From: Rhodamnia argentea
Taxonomy: Eukaryota; Streptophyta; Magnoliopsida; Myrtales; Myrtaceae
Assembly (NCBI RefSeq): GCF_020921035.1
Contig: NC_063156.1
Location: 24,972,283-25,036,282, forward strand
DNA length: 64,000 bases
Direction: 5' to 3'
Notes under the pieces: model-generated
Seen by the model: only the letters and a program-made list of their open reading frames with translations
What the model was told of the DNA's origin: nothing
Database searches by the model: none
Shown here: piece after piece, positions 1 through 13,436 of the stretch
How positions within the stretch are numbered: position 1 is the first letter of the stretch
Layout of the letters: every line of letters begins with the position of its first letter
Position numbers and translations under genes: made by a program

Positions 1-3000
1 CACTTAATAGATCAAAATCACATAAAATAAATTTGTTTTTATTTAGTAACTCCTTTTTTTTTGACAATAGACTCGAGTTGTAAACCGTTCTGACATAGTT
101 CCTATTGGAGTCAGTTTCTACCTTGAGGCTTGCTTATCGTTGTCCTCGGATGCTCGGCTTCCTCGCAAGAATCTCGCAGATTAGGTTGTTAATAAACGTC
201 GCCACCTTTTAAAGTTCGTAAAGCGAAGTGCTTTGGTTGATGTTGTGATGCACAAACTTTGTGATTTGAATTTCAGTAACTGTTTTAAGATTGTAGCAAT
301 TAATATTTGTTGCACAAATTGACGAGAATAATTGTACATAAACAAATTGAGGAAAGATCGCACAAACTTAAGACTATAGCGGTGGAACAAATAAAAGAAA
401 GGGAATGGATTGATAAATAAATACCGAGGCCGGCTAGCACTTAAAAAAAGATACTAAACAATAAATTAAACATAAAATTTTAGAAAAGCTTTTGAATAGA
501 ATTATATAGGGTAGTGGGGCGTTGAAAATGAATTATAGTGATTAATTGCCGTTTAATTTTTTTAATTAATTTTAATTGTTTTCAATAAATTTAAAAATGT
601 GGTTAATGCTTTTGTTGAAACGCTTCTAACAACCTAATCTTTCCTTAATATTAGATTAACCGGACAAACGCCTATGATTAATCCCTTATTAACGAATAAC
701 CCCGACACGCCGCCAAGGATTCAATTCGCTAATAGCATGAAAAACAACAAAAACCCAACCCTAGCCAATAAATCACACGCGTAACTTATTCAAGCTAGAC
801 CATATATTCTCACAATACAACCTGAAAATCTGGTTTTAATCAAGTTATATTATCTGCCACTATCATTAAAACACCTAAACAATTACAAGTTTGGGTATTT
901 CAATTGGCAAACTACCACCCTGTCAATTGTACAACAAGCTCTTATTGTAACAACCAACAAAGCAATGGTAAACAATAAAACAAAGAATACATAAATACTG
1001 CAGAAATTAAGAAGGGGAATTAAGTTTAAATCTCACAACTTGAATGAACTTGAACCTTGATAAACCTTTGCTAGAATAAAGAGGAATTAGCCACGCATGG
1101 CAAAAGAGAAAAGTAATAAGCTTCTGGATTTTCTAGAGTAAAGTCTGTCTTCCCCTCTTGCGTTCAACCTCTTAAATAATAAAGAAGAAAGCCTAGAAAA
1201 AGAAATTCTATCCAACATGGGAAAGAGAGAAAAAAATAGGCAACAACTTCTCCCTAATATCCCTAATTAAGAGTTCTATTTAAGTACAAAAATCCTCCAC
1301 AATCAGATCTGAAAAATATGGAAATAAATGGCCAAATCACGTCCCCAAATTCGGCACCAACTTTGCATCCGTGCGACCTTAAGTTGTGGGCACGACTCTT
1401 TCCACAAAATCTAGAAAATAGATCTTTTACATGCATAATCCCAACCAACAGCACAAAAACACATCAAAAGCGTCCAAAATCTTCACGATTGTATCATTCA
1501 CCATCACCTAACCACAATGCATAAAAACAAATAAATTCCACTCTATTTATTCAAATATTTGTCCAAAATATCATCAAATATAATCAAAATATAAGTCAAA
1601 TATACGCATCATCACTGGCTTTCCTCCTCGGTGCAGCTTTTTCTTAAAAGCTCTTGCCATAAAAGTCTCTCGGTGCATTCACAAGAGAGGGAAAATTTGT
1701 TGCCATCAATTTTTGGCACAACTCGACGTGGTCAACTACTCGAGAAGTTGAGGTCCCCGAAGGCCGGTGACAACCGTGAGAAGTCCCGAGGAATCTTGAG
1801 TCAAACGTACCCTTAGCTGCCAACTCAAAGTTAAAATTCGGTCGTCCAACTTTGTCTCCAAATTTGGCACGAATTCGATTTCTTGGAAAAGCAATTTGTT
1901 TCGGCTAAATTTCCTACCTTGGACTTTTGAATATTTTATTGCTTATCTTGGAATATGTTTGCATATCTTACCCATATTGCATAAAAGTGGATTTCTTTTA
2001 AAAATACAGGTTGATTAGGAAAATTTTCTTTTCTTAATCCGCAACTTGCCATACGAGCAAGGATTTGAGTTCAATCGTTAATCGTAGGATTACAAATTAA
2101 AGATTGACCCAAATATTCGCGAAATATTTTCAAAAATTGGTTGAAATTTCCACTTGATTGATTTGATTGGCATAATATCTTTAGAATAAATATTCTCTTG
2201 CATGATATTTAAAATTCTAAAAGATATTGCATTGCATTTTAGACAAAGTTGCATCCTTAAATCATGTAGATATTCACACGTTTTATTAATTTTAGAATGA
2301 GTTAATTTAGATTTGCATTCTAGGATAGAATCAGCATATTTGAACAGATTTTCATGTCTAAAATAATTTATCTTTAATATGTTGGGGATTAGGAAAACTT
2401 AAACCCTAAAATATGTAAGATAATTATCCTTAGAAATAGTTTTATTTAGGGTCATTCATTAATCCGAAAATACAAAAAATAAAATATGCTTTATATGTCA
2501 TTTGCATGCTAGGTCTAGATCATGTAGAACTTGCATGTTTAGGTCTTCAATTAATTCATAAGTCTTGTAGTAAATTTAATTAGACCGTAACATCATTTGT
2601 ACATTAGTTTCATTTAATTGCATGTCATCTAGGTTAGTCATATAGTTAATTAAATTAATTTCATATGCATGCTTATGATTTCCTTGCATTTAATTTAATT
2701 CATTTGCATCTTAGATCAAATTCATGCATTGCATATAGGTTAGTCTTTTTTCTTGGTTTTTTGGTAAGGGCATATAGGTTAGTCTTTATCCCATTAAAAA
2801 GCGAAAATTCAAAAGTGAGAACAATTTGTCTTGGCGTATGGTTCCTGCAATTACCTTGACTTCTAGATGTTCAATTAATTGATCGTGCAATCGCATGATG
2901 ACCTTTGTTAGTGACTTGAGTTAAAATCAATTAATGTTGCCCGACAAAAATTTTTCATGAAATAAAATGGTACCGAAAGGGCGTTAGAGTAATCTAGCAT

Positions 3001-3472
3001 AATCAAATCCCCGAACTTAGAATCTCCGGTTCATAGAAGTAATTTAATTCTCCCGCTAATTTATTTAGGTTTCTAATCGACCTACCAAAAACGATTAGTG
3101 GCGACTCCAATTCAAATATCTTTGCATGTTAAGTTGCGATTTGGTATGGACTTGGGAGAGTCTAATTGAATCGTATCGTAGATAAATATCGAGGTATGAT
3201 GAAGATATTTATTTTTTATAGTCATTAGCAATAAAGATCGCACTAATATAAGTTACGCAAGCTGATTAAATACTTAATAGGTCACTATAAGCTATTTTAG
3301 TGATCAAGTCGGCGTTACTAATCATATCAAACATGTTGAGCCGGCCAATCTCAACTTCCATGGACGAATATAGTCGTGTCATGTTGGTACATAACACGGT
3401 TAACACTTTAGCATGCTTCGGTACATGCTTTCGAGTCAAAATTCACCAGCTCCTCTTTAATTTTTTTCTTCC
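1..3472. other. AT-rich intergenic DNA with LTR-retrotransposon-like remnants
   Basis: No gene is supported here. All open frames are short and lack family similarity or splice-compatible partners. From about 2150 to 3150 the sequence is a run of TTAATT- and GCATG-rich text, and GTGGCGACTCC occurs at 3098-3108. That GGCGACTCC string is familiar from the inner end of Tat/Ogre-type Ty3-gypsy LTRs, so part of this stretch may be a decayed LTR. I see no reverse transcriptase, integrase or protease motif, and no matching second LTR. The LTR reading is therefore weak. Confidence 0.35.
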
Positions 3473-4193
3473 GGGAAAGTTTTAAATAAGGGCTCGAATC
3501 CTCTTATTTTCTCAAATAAGGATTCCAAACGAACCTTATTTCAAATAAGGGCCTAAAGTGCTCTTATTTTCTCAAACAAGGGTCTAAAGTGAATGTTGTG
3601 TTAAATAATAGCCTAAAGTGGTAATGAATTCTAAAGAAAGGGCCTTATTTTTAGAGCATTTTTGTCTTTTTCCTTATTTGATTTTTTTTTTTTTTATTAG
3701 ACTTTTCCTTTTTCTGTTTCCTTAAAAATTAACCAAAAAAAAAAAAGCAACACATAGAGGCAAGAGGGTGACGAAGGCTGGCCCGAGGTGCCGACGATCC
3801 CATTGACTAGAGGCGAGGGCCTCGGGTCCTCTCTCAAATCCGGGTAGATGTCACCAACCCTTGCCTCTTGATGACGGGGTTGCTAGCCTTCACCGCCCCT
3901 GTAACTCCCCACCAATGGTGGGCCGGCGGCCACGGGCAAGAGGGGTAGCCCTCTTGCTTGTGTGGCTATTTTTTAAACAAAAAATAGAAAAAGGAAAAAA
4001 TAAACTAGAAAATCAAAATAGGAAAAGATGAAAATTCCCTTTAGGCCAAGCCCTTTTTTGAAACTCTATGACTACTTCAAGCCCTTATTTGAAATATACT
4101 ATGTTACTTCAAACCCTTATTTGAAAAAAGATTCACATGAGACCCTTATTTGAGAAATTAAGAGGACTTCGAGCCCTTATTTAGAATTTTTCC
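3473..4193. repeat. Foldback (MITE-like) element, copy A
   Basis: The left end (GGGAAAGTTTTAAATAAGGG) and the right end (CCCTTATTTAGAATTTTTCC) are near-perfect inverted copies. Each arm is built from tandem units of roughly 30-50 bp carrying CAAATAAGGGCCTAAAGTG or its inverse CACTTCAAGCCCTTATTTG. The core, about 3760-3960, is GC-rich and contrasts sharply with the AT-rich arms. No transposase frame is present. The structure is that of a non-autonomous foldback element, and the superfamily is undetermined. The same family recurs at 4217, 14674, 45727 and 59056. Confidence 0.7.
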
Positions 4194-4216
4194 TTTTTGT
4201 CCCTCTCCTATATTAA

Positions 4217-4726
4217 GGAAAAATTTCAAATAAAAGTTCAAAATACGTTTATTTTCTCAAATAAGGACTTGAAATAAATCTTGTTTCAAATAAGGACATG
4301 AAGTGGTATAGCGATTTCAAATAAAGGCTTGAAGTGGTTGTGGAATCTCAAAAAATGGTTTGATCTAAAGGGCATTTTCATCATTTCTCCTTTTTAATTT
4401 TTTTCCTTTTTTCTATTCTTTTAAAATTTAAAAAAATTGTAAAAAAGGCATCCGCACAAGCATGAGGAGAGATTGCCCCATCGTCGGTGGACATCGGCCA
4501 CAGGCTTGTGTGTGTGTTTTTTTAGCATTGAAAAAAAAATAGATTAAGGAAAAAACAAAGCAAAAAGAAAAATATCAAATAAAGGGAAATGACGTAAATC
4601 CCCTTGAAATCATGCCCTTTTTTGAAACTCCGTGGCCACTTCATATCTTTATTTGAAACAAGTTTTATTTTATGCATTTTTTTTAAGAAAATGAAGGTAC
4701 TTCAGGCCCTTATTTGGAATTTTTCC
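4217..4726. repeat. Foldback (MITE-like) element, copy B
   Basis: This belongs to the same family as the copy at 3473-4193. It begins GGAAAAATTTCAAATAA and ends TTATTTGGAATTTTTCC. TAA is found immediately outside both ends, which would fit a 3-bp target duplication like that of PIF/Harbinger elements, but three bases is weak evidence. The arms again carry repeated AAATAAGGACTTGAA-type units. The GC-rich centre is much shorter than in copy A. Its right half was later duplicated in tandem. Confidence 0.65.
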
Positions 4727-5127
4727 TAATATCAACTATACACATTTCAAAAAAGAGATAGAACCGTCCATTTGATTGATAGGAAAGACAATTTATCATT
4801 TTGTCATCGGCCACAGGCTCGTGTGTGTGTGTGTTTTTTTTTAGTTTTGAACAAAAAATATTAAGGAAAAAACAAAGAAAAAAGGAAAACATCAAATAAA
4901 GGGAAATGACGAAAATCCCCTTGAAATCATACCCTTTTTTGAAACTCCATGGCCACTTCATGTCCTTATTTGAAACAAAATTCGTTATATATATATATAT
5001 TATATTAGAAAATGAAACCACTTCAGGCATTTATTTAAAAATTTTCCCAATATCAATCTATACACATTTCAAAAAAGGAGATAGATCGGTCCATTTGATT
5101 GGGAGGAAAGCCAATTTATCATTTTGT
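4492..5127. repeat. Tandem segmental duplication, unit about 313-323 bp, two copies
   Basis: The segment starting CATCGGCCACAGGCT at 4492 is repeated starting at 4805. Each copy contains a (GT)n run, the right half of foldback copy B, its outer end, and about 78 bp of non-repeat flank ending ATTTATCATTTTGT. Because the duplicated unit includes both element and flank, the duplication happened after the element inserted. The second copy differs by scattered substitutions and by a (TA)n stretch near 4987-5002. Confidence 0.8.
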
Positions 5128-5285
5128 TGTCACTAAAAACAAAATACAGCTGGAATTTTAATCTCCATAAATGATATAAAAAAAAAAAAGAGGGAAGGAT
5201 GCAACCATTTTTTCTCTCTATAAAATATTATCAATTTAATCTGGGGACTCGTACGGACAATTGAGATTCCTCACACCGCGAGGCG

Positions 5286-5293
5286 TATATATA
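5286..5293 (+). promoter_or_regulatory. TATA box of the G3BP-like gene
   Basis: TATATATA lies about 30-40 bp upstream of a CT-rich stretch typical of plant transcription starts. A telo-box (AAACCCTA, 5390-5397) lies in the leader. Telo-boxes are common in plant genes linked to translation and RNA metabolism. The link to this gene rests on position and orientation only. Confidence 0.5.
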
Positions 5294-5319
5294 CAGCTAA
5301 ACCCTCCCGGTCGTCTCTC

Positions 5320-6108
5320 TCTCTTCTAACCTCACTCTTCACTGTCGCGCCTTTCCAACGTTCTCAGTGATCGCAACCAAAACCCTAGAAACCTGCCAGA
5401 CCACCGTCCCGCGGCGAGGCGAGAAGGAAGAGAGAGCGAGAGAGCGCGCTGAGGAATCCTTCTCTCTCTCCCTCGCCTTCGCGCTCGGCAGATCCCTTCG
5501 GAGCTTCCGGGTAAAACTTCTGCTTTCGTTTCCCAAATCGGCTTAGCGATTCGCTGCCTGGTGTTCGTTTTCGGTGCGAGCATTGTTCGTCGAATCCACT
5601 GCGCGGACCGACTTTTGCAGTTTGGTCAAATCAGTGCTTTTTTTTTTTTTTCCTTAGGTCATTTCTCGCGTGGATGATGTTCCCGAGAAACTGGGAGTCT
5701 CTGTTTTTTCTTGTATTATAGCTTTAACGGAAGGCGACTGTGTGCGAAATGGTGTTTGTGGTTAAATCTGATTTGATCCTGGCCATGACTTCGTGGGTTC
5801 AAGGTGGTCGGTCGCTCTGTTAGTCGTTTACCATTACACGTAGCTCCGCTAATGTTATCTTGGAACAGTGTGTTTGTTGAATTTCTCTGTATTAAACTGT
5901 AAGACTTTTCGTTTTACACTGAGGTCGGATTGAGGGAAGTGGAAGGAATTGAAGAGAAATAAAAGACAGGGAGTACTTCTAGAATTTCTCTAGTGTTGTC
6001 GGATAGTTGTATGGCACTAAAGTACCTCCTAAATTCTTTTTTTTTTGTCATGTAACATTTGGTTTTCTGTTTTAGGGTTTTGATTGCTTTCCTGGTGATC
6101 AAGTGGTA
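5320..6108 (+). other. 5' leader with intron, G3BP-like gene
   Basis: This is a CT-rich first exon followed by a leader intron. The likely donor is near 5511 (CCGGGTAAAAC). The likely acceptor is the TTTTAG at about 6070-6075, just before GGTTTTGATTGC and the start codon. The exact transcription start and leader splice sites cannot be fixed without RNA data. Confidence 0.45.
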
Positions 6109-9069
6109 ATGGCGGTGCAACAAGCCCCTGCTGGAGCAGCCCCTCCGTCAGCTGGTGTTGTATGTATCATGTTGAGTGTAAAATGGGAATTACACTTGTG
6201 TATCATTTCCTTGGTGATTTTACCCCGCTTTTTCTTCCCTAATTATCATTCATATTGTATAGGTTGGCAATGCATTTGTTCATCAATATTACCTCATCCT
6301 TCACCAATCCCCTGAGCATGTTCATCGATTTTATCAAGATATTAGCAAGCTTGGCCGTCCTGAAAAGAGTGGAGTCATGGGTATCACCTCAACCATGAAA
6401 GTGAGCTGTCTGATATCTCCCTCCCTCTCTCTCTCTGATCATGCAATGCTCCTTTTTGTTATGTGTATTAAATGTTGTGTTTTATTAGGCTATATGTATA
6501 TTATTCGGAGAGACATTACAGTTCTCTCTGACATGTTGGTTGAGCCATTGTTAGTGTTTCTCTCCACTAACCACTCAATGAATGCTATTTGTGGATGTTA
6601 TGACTAATTACTGGTAGCATACTGTGTTATTTCTTTGATATAACTTAAGCTGCTTGCTCCTGATGCAGGCTATCGATGAGAAGATCCAGTCACTTGATTA
6701 TGGCGGATTTAGCGCAGAGATCATTACAGTGGATGCACAAGACTCTTACAACGGCGGAGTCACTGTACTTGTTACTGGATATCTTACTGGAAGAGACAAT
6801 ATGAAGCGGAAATTCACCCAGAGTTTCTTCTTGGCACCTCAAGATAAGGGTTACTTTGTTCTCAATGATATTTTCAGATATGTTGAGGAACCCAGTCGTC
6901 AACAGCCAAACCATGATTCAGCTAATGATGTGGAAGTTCCTCAAACTATTGAGCAAGGTAATGGGAAGTGATTAAATTCATATATGTTTAAATGGGGCAA
7001 TCATTGAAACAAGTCGGTTTGCAGAGTCAACACCTCCGCAGGAGAACCACATTCCTCATCAGGTAGCTGCAGATTCTGAAGAAGTTAGTCAGGAGGAAGT
7101 CTACAAACCCTCTGAGAATGGAGATGGTTCAATTGTGGAGGAGGAAGCCCCAGTGCCTGAAGTAGTTGATGAAACTCCAGCAGATTCACACATAGTGGCT
7201 GAATCTAATGCTAAAAATGAAGATGTTCCGAAGAAATCGTACGCCTACATTGTAAGTTGGGCTGATTCTATATAGAATTTTCTATTCGATGCATGTTAGC
7301 TAAATGTTCCCACACTTGTCATAGTGGAGGTAATATCTGAGTGACTGCCTTGTTGTTCTGTAATTGGATCAGTAGAAGGATTCTTGACCAATAGCATTTG
7401 TCATTAGTAACTTGATTTGCTGTCACTTTTACTTACAGTTGGGAGTCATGAAGGAGGGTGCTGTCAATGTACCATCTTCTTCACCTTCTCCAAAGCCTGT
7501 TCCAAAATGCCAAGAACCACAAATGACTGCACCACCGCCTCCAGCCGCCATACCTGAGACTCAAGTTTCCAGTTTAAAAGCGACTGAAAATGGGAATGTT
7601 CAAGAGGGTGAATGTGCGTGTCCACTTATTCTTCTTTTGTTAAATTAAATTGATAGTAGTTCTCAGTTACAGATATTGAGGAGTGTCTAAAAAGTCTGAT
7701 TTATGTGATGAGCAGCTGATGGGCACTCCATCTACTTGAAAGGGCTGCCTATGAATGCGACCTATCCTCAAATTGACAATGAGTTTAAGAGATTTGGAGC
7801 AATTAAAGCTGGTGGTATTCAGATTAGGAGCCAAAAGGTTGGTTTGATTTTAGCAATTTTAGCTACATTGGAACTTCATGGCTCATCAATCTTTCTCAAA
7901 CAACAGGGATTTTGTTTTGGGTTTGTGGAATTTGAAGAGTCAAGCTCTGCCCAAAGCGCGATAGAGGTAAGTCCATTTACTTAGCTCTTTTCTCATTATA
8001 GCTGATAGAGCAGTTGGAGAGGGGCATGCAAACATTTTCATTCCTGGTCGTGGCTACTGGATTGTCTTGTCATCTCTAACAGTTGTGTTATAATCTATTA
8101 CATAATTGCCGTCTACCTCTAAGTCTAGCTCTTACTTGGTAATCTAGACTTGAAAACCCCATTTCTTTTCCAACTGTTCAGAAATCTCCGCTAGTTTTAT
8201 CATTTCAATTTAAGCTGGGTGTAGTATCGCAGTTACAAGAATTATGTGCAAGTGTATCTGCTGCTAGATTGCTGCCATCTGGTTGCTTGTTTTTATTTGT
8301 GATATAATAAAGTTAAGCTCATGGCACCCGTGTAATTATCTGGACATGCTTATCCTCACTCTATTTGTATGCATTGCTTAAGTTATATTGTGCCCTAAAT
8401 GAGTTGGGTTACGAGCATTTCTTAAGTTTCAAGGTTAATGTCCAGGCCTCTCCAATCCCTATTGGTGGACGACAAGTGGTTATTGAACCAAAGAAGTCTA
8501 CTTCACGAGGTGAGTTACTTGTTCAACTTCCAGAACTCTGCTTTTGTTATGCTTCATAGGGGGCATAATTATTATCTTAAATTTACAAAAGTGCCACATT
8601 TTACGAAAACAAGTCCCTATGGCCTTCTTGTCCATCGTGTGCTGCATATGCATCCTTTTGATTACATGGGGGAAATTGGGTCCAAACTTGATAGCATAAA
8701 TTTATTCGCAGAACTTTGATACACGTATATTGGATCGTCCTATCATATGGGTGATTTCTATTTTGCATGGTGTTTTCTGCAGGGAATAGTAGGGATCGTT
8801 TTCCATCTGGAAGGGGGGCTGGGTACAGGAATGAGGGTGTGCGAGGGCGTGGAAGCTATGTTGGCGGTAGAGGCTATAACAGGGGCGAACTTAATAACAG
8901 GATGGATTATGGAAACAGAAATGGTGGCAGGGGAGGATACGCTAACCGTGGTGATGGATATCAAAGGGCTGATAATTCAGGAGGCAATGGCGGCCGTGTG
9001 AATCGAGCTGGTGGTTTTGCTGTCGATGCATCCAAAAGCATGGCACCGCGAGTATCTGCAACTGCTTGA
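6109..9069 (+). CDS. G3BP-like protein: NTF2 domain plus RRM, stress-granule RNA-binding protein
   Basis: Nine coding exons: 6109-6159, 6263-6400, 6669-6957, 7025-7251, 7439-7613, 7716-7837, 7907-7966, 8446-8509 and 8783-9069. They total 1413 nt, or 470 residues, typical of plant G3BP homologues. The N-terminal part (about residues 15-135) is an NTF2-like domain beginning VGNAFVHQYYLILH. A long acidic, proline-rich linker follows. An RRM has RNP2-like IYLKGLP and RNP1-like GFCFGFVEF. The C-terminus is an RGG-type tail (GRGAGYRNEGVRGRG onward). In this family the NTF2 domain dimerises and binds partners, while the RRM/RGG part binds RNA in cytoplasmic stress granules. All junctions are GT-AG and keep phase. 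Exons 1-3 follow the family closely; exon 5 start (LGVMKEG) is slightly less certain. Confidence 0.9.
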
Positions 9070-11003
9070 GGAACCACCTGGTAGTTACTTTTCTTAGTTG
9101 TTGGATAGGCATCAAGAATGCGTATTTTAGATTCTTTTGCACATGATAATTTTTGGAGCTAAATCAAAAATATTATTCTTCAGCATTTTGGCTGTTGACC
9201 TTGTTCGGTCTCACTGGTGGGAAATAGATGTACTTAATTTCTGCTACCAAACTAGATCTGTCTATCTTTGGTGGGATAATCCTACCAATTTTGGAGCCGT
9301 TTCATTTTATAAAAATTCTGAAGAGACCAGCATTGTTGTTGTATGGAGATCCTGGATACATTGACGTGCTTCTCAGGGCCATTTAGGTAAAGTTCCAACT
9401 GTAAAATGGGAGGAGGGTATTGTGTGTTTTACGTCGTAATACTCAAGGCCAATCTGAAAGGGGAGAGCTGTGCAACTGTTGATTCGTGTTCCTTTTCAGT
9501 TACTAGATTAGAGGGTTATTAGGAGCAAATGCTTTTTGCTCCTGGATTCTACCGAGCAGCTTAGCTCCTTGCAGACATGCGGACATATACCGATGTTTAT
9601 CAGGAGCTTGTGGCCTGGCTGAGCACAGGCTTTGTCATCTTGAAGTAAATGCTTTCCTGGTGCTAACTTTTTAAGAAGCTTTCTTATGGTTCTCAGCATC
9701 TTTGTATCTACAGAAATTCTTTTACAGTCTTCCTGCAAAACTGAATGGGCTGACTGGCTTTCTGCGCGGTTGCTTTGGGGTAGCGTATGGTGTTCAAATC
9801 GAATCAAATTGCTCAATGCAGTGTAAAAAATGAATTAGAACCATATTCGGATCAAGACCGGTCTGCACTTGTGTTCATTGTCTTTCTTTTTTCTTTCAAT
9901 TTAAATTGCTGAGTAAGCTTCAACACTTGAATAAAAAGCAGCACCGTGCATTTGCACTGAAGCATTCTAAACGCATTGTGGCTGGACATTGCCCCGGGAG
10001 CTGTTGAGAAATATGAAAGAGGAACAAAAAGAGACATTTGCAATGGAAGGTAAAATTTTAAAGTGAGGACTGCTGAACACCAAACAAGATGGAACTACGG
10101 TTTGGAACTTTTGCAAAAGGCATTTCCAATTGAAACGAATATTATTGGTTATCCAAAAAGAACGGCAAGCCAAAGCCCTCGGACGGGGCTGATACAATAA
10201 ACTCACCGAGGTGTAGGCATCTTTACCTCCGTTAAGATTTTGCAAAACCTCAAGGAATTAATAGCCTTTGGATCAGTTTGCATGTCATGACATTGCGTAT
10301 AGGAAGGACGATAGAATGCATCTGGTATGATGCCACGCGGTGGAATTAAAAAGTACTTATTTTTCCAAAAAGTTAGTCACGGGACAGACCACACTCAGAA
10401 GTAGCTTGAACGGATTTAAAGCATGAAAGATTTGATGAATAATCTTTTAAGTCAAATAATGGAGATCTTTCAAATACACCAATGATGCCCTAACTTACGA
10501 ACTAGGCATTACAAAAGTTGCAATCGTAACATCCGCAATGAAGCATTTAGTCAGGTTAACCAGACATCCAGAACTGCGTCATGCATTTCTTGTACTAACA
10601 TGCATTCTGACAGGATAAAGAACACCAAACATCTCATACCGATCAATAATTAAATTCCTGATATATGAGCGTATACAAAACCGAGAAGTCTTCTCAAATA
10701 GATCACTAAAACCTGTTGGGCTTTGAGTGGACGAAAGATGTAAAGGGATTTCATTAGGAAAGTAATTGCATCCTGGATAATAAACATTTGCCAAATAATT
10801 AAGATTGCAGCACTTGTATGGACAAAGAGAGCAGGTAGTGTAGTAAATATGGCACAAAACTATCTAAACTCAGATAGCAACGAACCTTCTGATGCAACTA
10901 GTAAGGATGCGTGGTAAATGTTGAACGACTACCCAAATATCTCATGATTGGAGCCTTTCCAGCAGAAAGGCCACAGGAAGATGAGTCAGCTCTGACCGTT
11001 TCT
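9070..11003. other. Convergent intergenic region
   Basis: This lies between the 3' ends of the G3BP-like gene (+) and the QUA1-like gene (-). The first 400-450 bp are probably 3' UTR of the former, and a few hundred bases below 11003 are probably 3' UTR of the latter. I see no protein-coding pattern, RNA gene or clear repeat in between. Confidence 0.5.
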
Positions 11004-13404
11004 TCAGACACCAAAGTTGCAGGCCTGTACGAAATCCAACTCGTAGTCAACATACTTTGTCCATAATGGTTTAAACAGGCTCATGGCAATGTCAAGCCAT
11101 GGCTTCATATTCCCATTGAAGTGGACAACAGCAGCATTACGAATCTCCTCCATGCTTATGCTGGGATTGTAGCCAAGTCCTAAAACATGCCATGACTTGT
11201 CCAGTGGCTTCGTTGTCGAGTAAAATGTTATCAAACCCGGGGGCAGAGTTCCCAATTTCCACAAGGTTCGGTTCTCGTTCTGTATTTGAGAGAGAAAACA
11301 GCTTCATACTCAGAGAATGAAAGAAAATAGTCAACCTCAAGTAAAATTAAATGAGCAAAAATAGTCAACCTCAAGTAAAATTAATTTTCATATATGACGA
11401 GTATAGCCAAAAACAATCACATGACAAACTGGAAAACCTTTGTGTATAACTGTTACTCTCCTCAGGTTCATCATTACTTTCTTTTTCAGTTCTTTGTCCC
11501 AGTGAACTAAAAGAATTATTTACGGGAACAGATAAAGTTCTGTATTACTATGAAAACTGAAATGAGTCCATTTGCCCTCACTGAAAGGACAATCGGTGAA
11601 ATGCAGCATAGATTGGGAAAGATTGCCCTTATACTTTTTATGTAGAATTTATCAGCTTATGAATATCTCTTAACAATCAATCAAGCAGGAGTCCCAAAAG
11701 AGGGGGAACGGGATTAATTGACAAAATTTTACCAGAAAAGGTTTAAAGCTGTTACCAGATTCTGCCAGTAATGATACTCTTCAGTGCATTTCTCCCTTCT
11801 CCAAGCATCCAAATCAAAAAAGTTCATTCCATAAGCCCATGCACAAGCCTTGGGGTTGAATTTCTCCTTTATCAGAGGGTGTGAGAAATTCATATACTGC
11901 GCATACCGATGGAAAGAGCCGAAGCATGTCTCAACTGCCCCATTCACTTTACCATCCATGTCTATCTTCCATAAACCAGTCAAGTCCTTCTGCACGACAA
12001 TATCATCATCCAAAAACAGAATCCTGTGTAACTTTGGGTACATTTCTGGTAAATAAAACCTCAGATGGTTCAGTATTGAAAGGTACTTAGGGTTCCTAAA
12101 CTTCATATTCGTGGTATCTTTAGTAGCATTTTCGAGCTTATTCTCAAAGTAAAACTTCTGCAAGTTTGCAGACTCCAGTTGTCTAAGCACTGGCACGTAA
12201 GAAGAGTTCAAGAACTTGTAATCCTCGACAGCCTTAACCTCGATATGAGCCCCATTGTATTCCTTCAACTTGAACATGACTTGCATGGCCCCAAGATTCA
12301 TCTTATCAGTCACCACATGGAAAACATGTTTCCATGGCTCCTTTGCATTCTTCACGGCAGAATTTACCACCACTGATGCTGCAAGCACATTATCCGAGAA
12401 AATTGCATAATGGTAAAGATTCGGATCCTCCAGTTCTGGCTTGGGAGGTTTTCCATCATCTGTATACTTCTCAGGATGTGCGATTCGCTCTTCCATCAAC
12501 CGCATGGAAAGGCAGTGCAGGCTCTTAGGTATCGATTTAGCAGCAATCAAGCTCGAAAAGGCACCCTGCTTCTTTGCCTTTGTCAATTGCTCGTTCACTG
12601 CGAAAATCGTATCCTTCAACTTCTGAATCTTCAATTGATTGTCGAAGGACTCCTTCGATTCAGACACCGCTTGGCGAGTGACCTTGATGCGCTCTTTCAC
12701 TTCCTTCTCGAATTGGCGAAGCATCGTTTCGTCGATACTGAGCGAATCCGACGCAAAGAGAGTATGATACGCAGGCTTCTTGATGAGATCGCTGTAGTTC
12801 TTGGAGAGGTCAGCGAAAATCCGAACCAGCTTGGAGTACTCGAGCTTAAGCTTGCGCGCGTAGGAGGCGTAGGCCAGCGCCAGAGAGCGGTGATCATCAG
12901 CTTGCTTCTGCAGCTGGTCGAGTCGAGGCTTGAGAGGATCCGATTTCATTGCGAGAATGGATCTTCTGACGGATCCGTATCCATGAGAATCCGAACTAAT
13001 CCCCTGCACCTTAAAAAGACACGCCACAGTAAAGCTTCGACCAAACTCCGCCTAACTCAAAGTCCTATCTACCGAACCACAAACGACCGACAAATCGACT
13101 ATCCAAATCCACCGAAACGGTACCGGAGCGAATCGGATCTAGCGCGACCGCGACGCGAGAACGCGAATCGAGGATCGAGAGATTGCGAAACGGAAAAACC
13201 TAGTTCCGTGAACAAAGGAACGGCGACAATGCAGGAGGGAGGGAGACAGAGAGAGAGAGGACGTACCAGGCGCCGGAGACGGGAGGCGTCGGCGCGGGAG
13301 GTGACGGAGAGAGAGGAGGCGAGGAGGAGGAAGACGGCGGCGGCGACGGCGGAGGCGAGGAGCTTGAAGGGAGAGAAGCCGCAGGATCTCCGGTGGTTCG
13401 CCAT
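11004..13404 (-). CDS. GAUT8: Galacturonosyltransferase 8 / QUASIMODO1-like homogalacturonan synthase
   Basis: Three coding exons on the minus strand: 13404-13267, 13003-11756 and 11279-11004. They total 1662 nt, or 553 residues; Arabidopsis QUA1/GAUT8 is about 559. The protein transfers galacturonic acid onto pectic homogalacturonan in the Golgi. It opens MANHRR, followed by one hydrophobic signal anchor (about residues 13-34), as in a type II membrane protein. The stem region contains KSDPLKPRL and RIFADLS. The GT8 catalytic domain starts near YHYAIFSDNV (244-253) and carries the metal-binding DDD of ILFLDDDIVV (residues 378-380). It ends HFNGNMKPWLD...FVQACNFGV. Similarity to QUA1 is near-continuous through exons 2 and 3, and no lesions are seen. 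The first exon is GC-rich, and its 5' flank has a long GA repeat. Confidence 0.95.
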
Positions 13405-13434
13405 TCGCGAACACCACTCAGTCGCTCACTCAGT

Positions 13435-13436
<2 letters not shown>

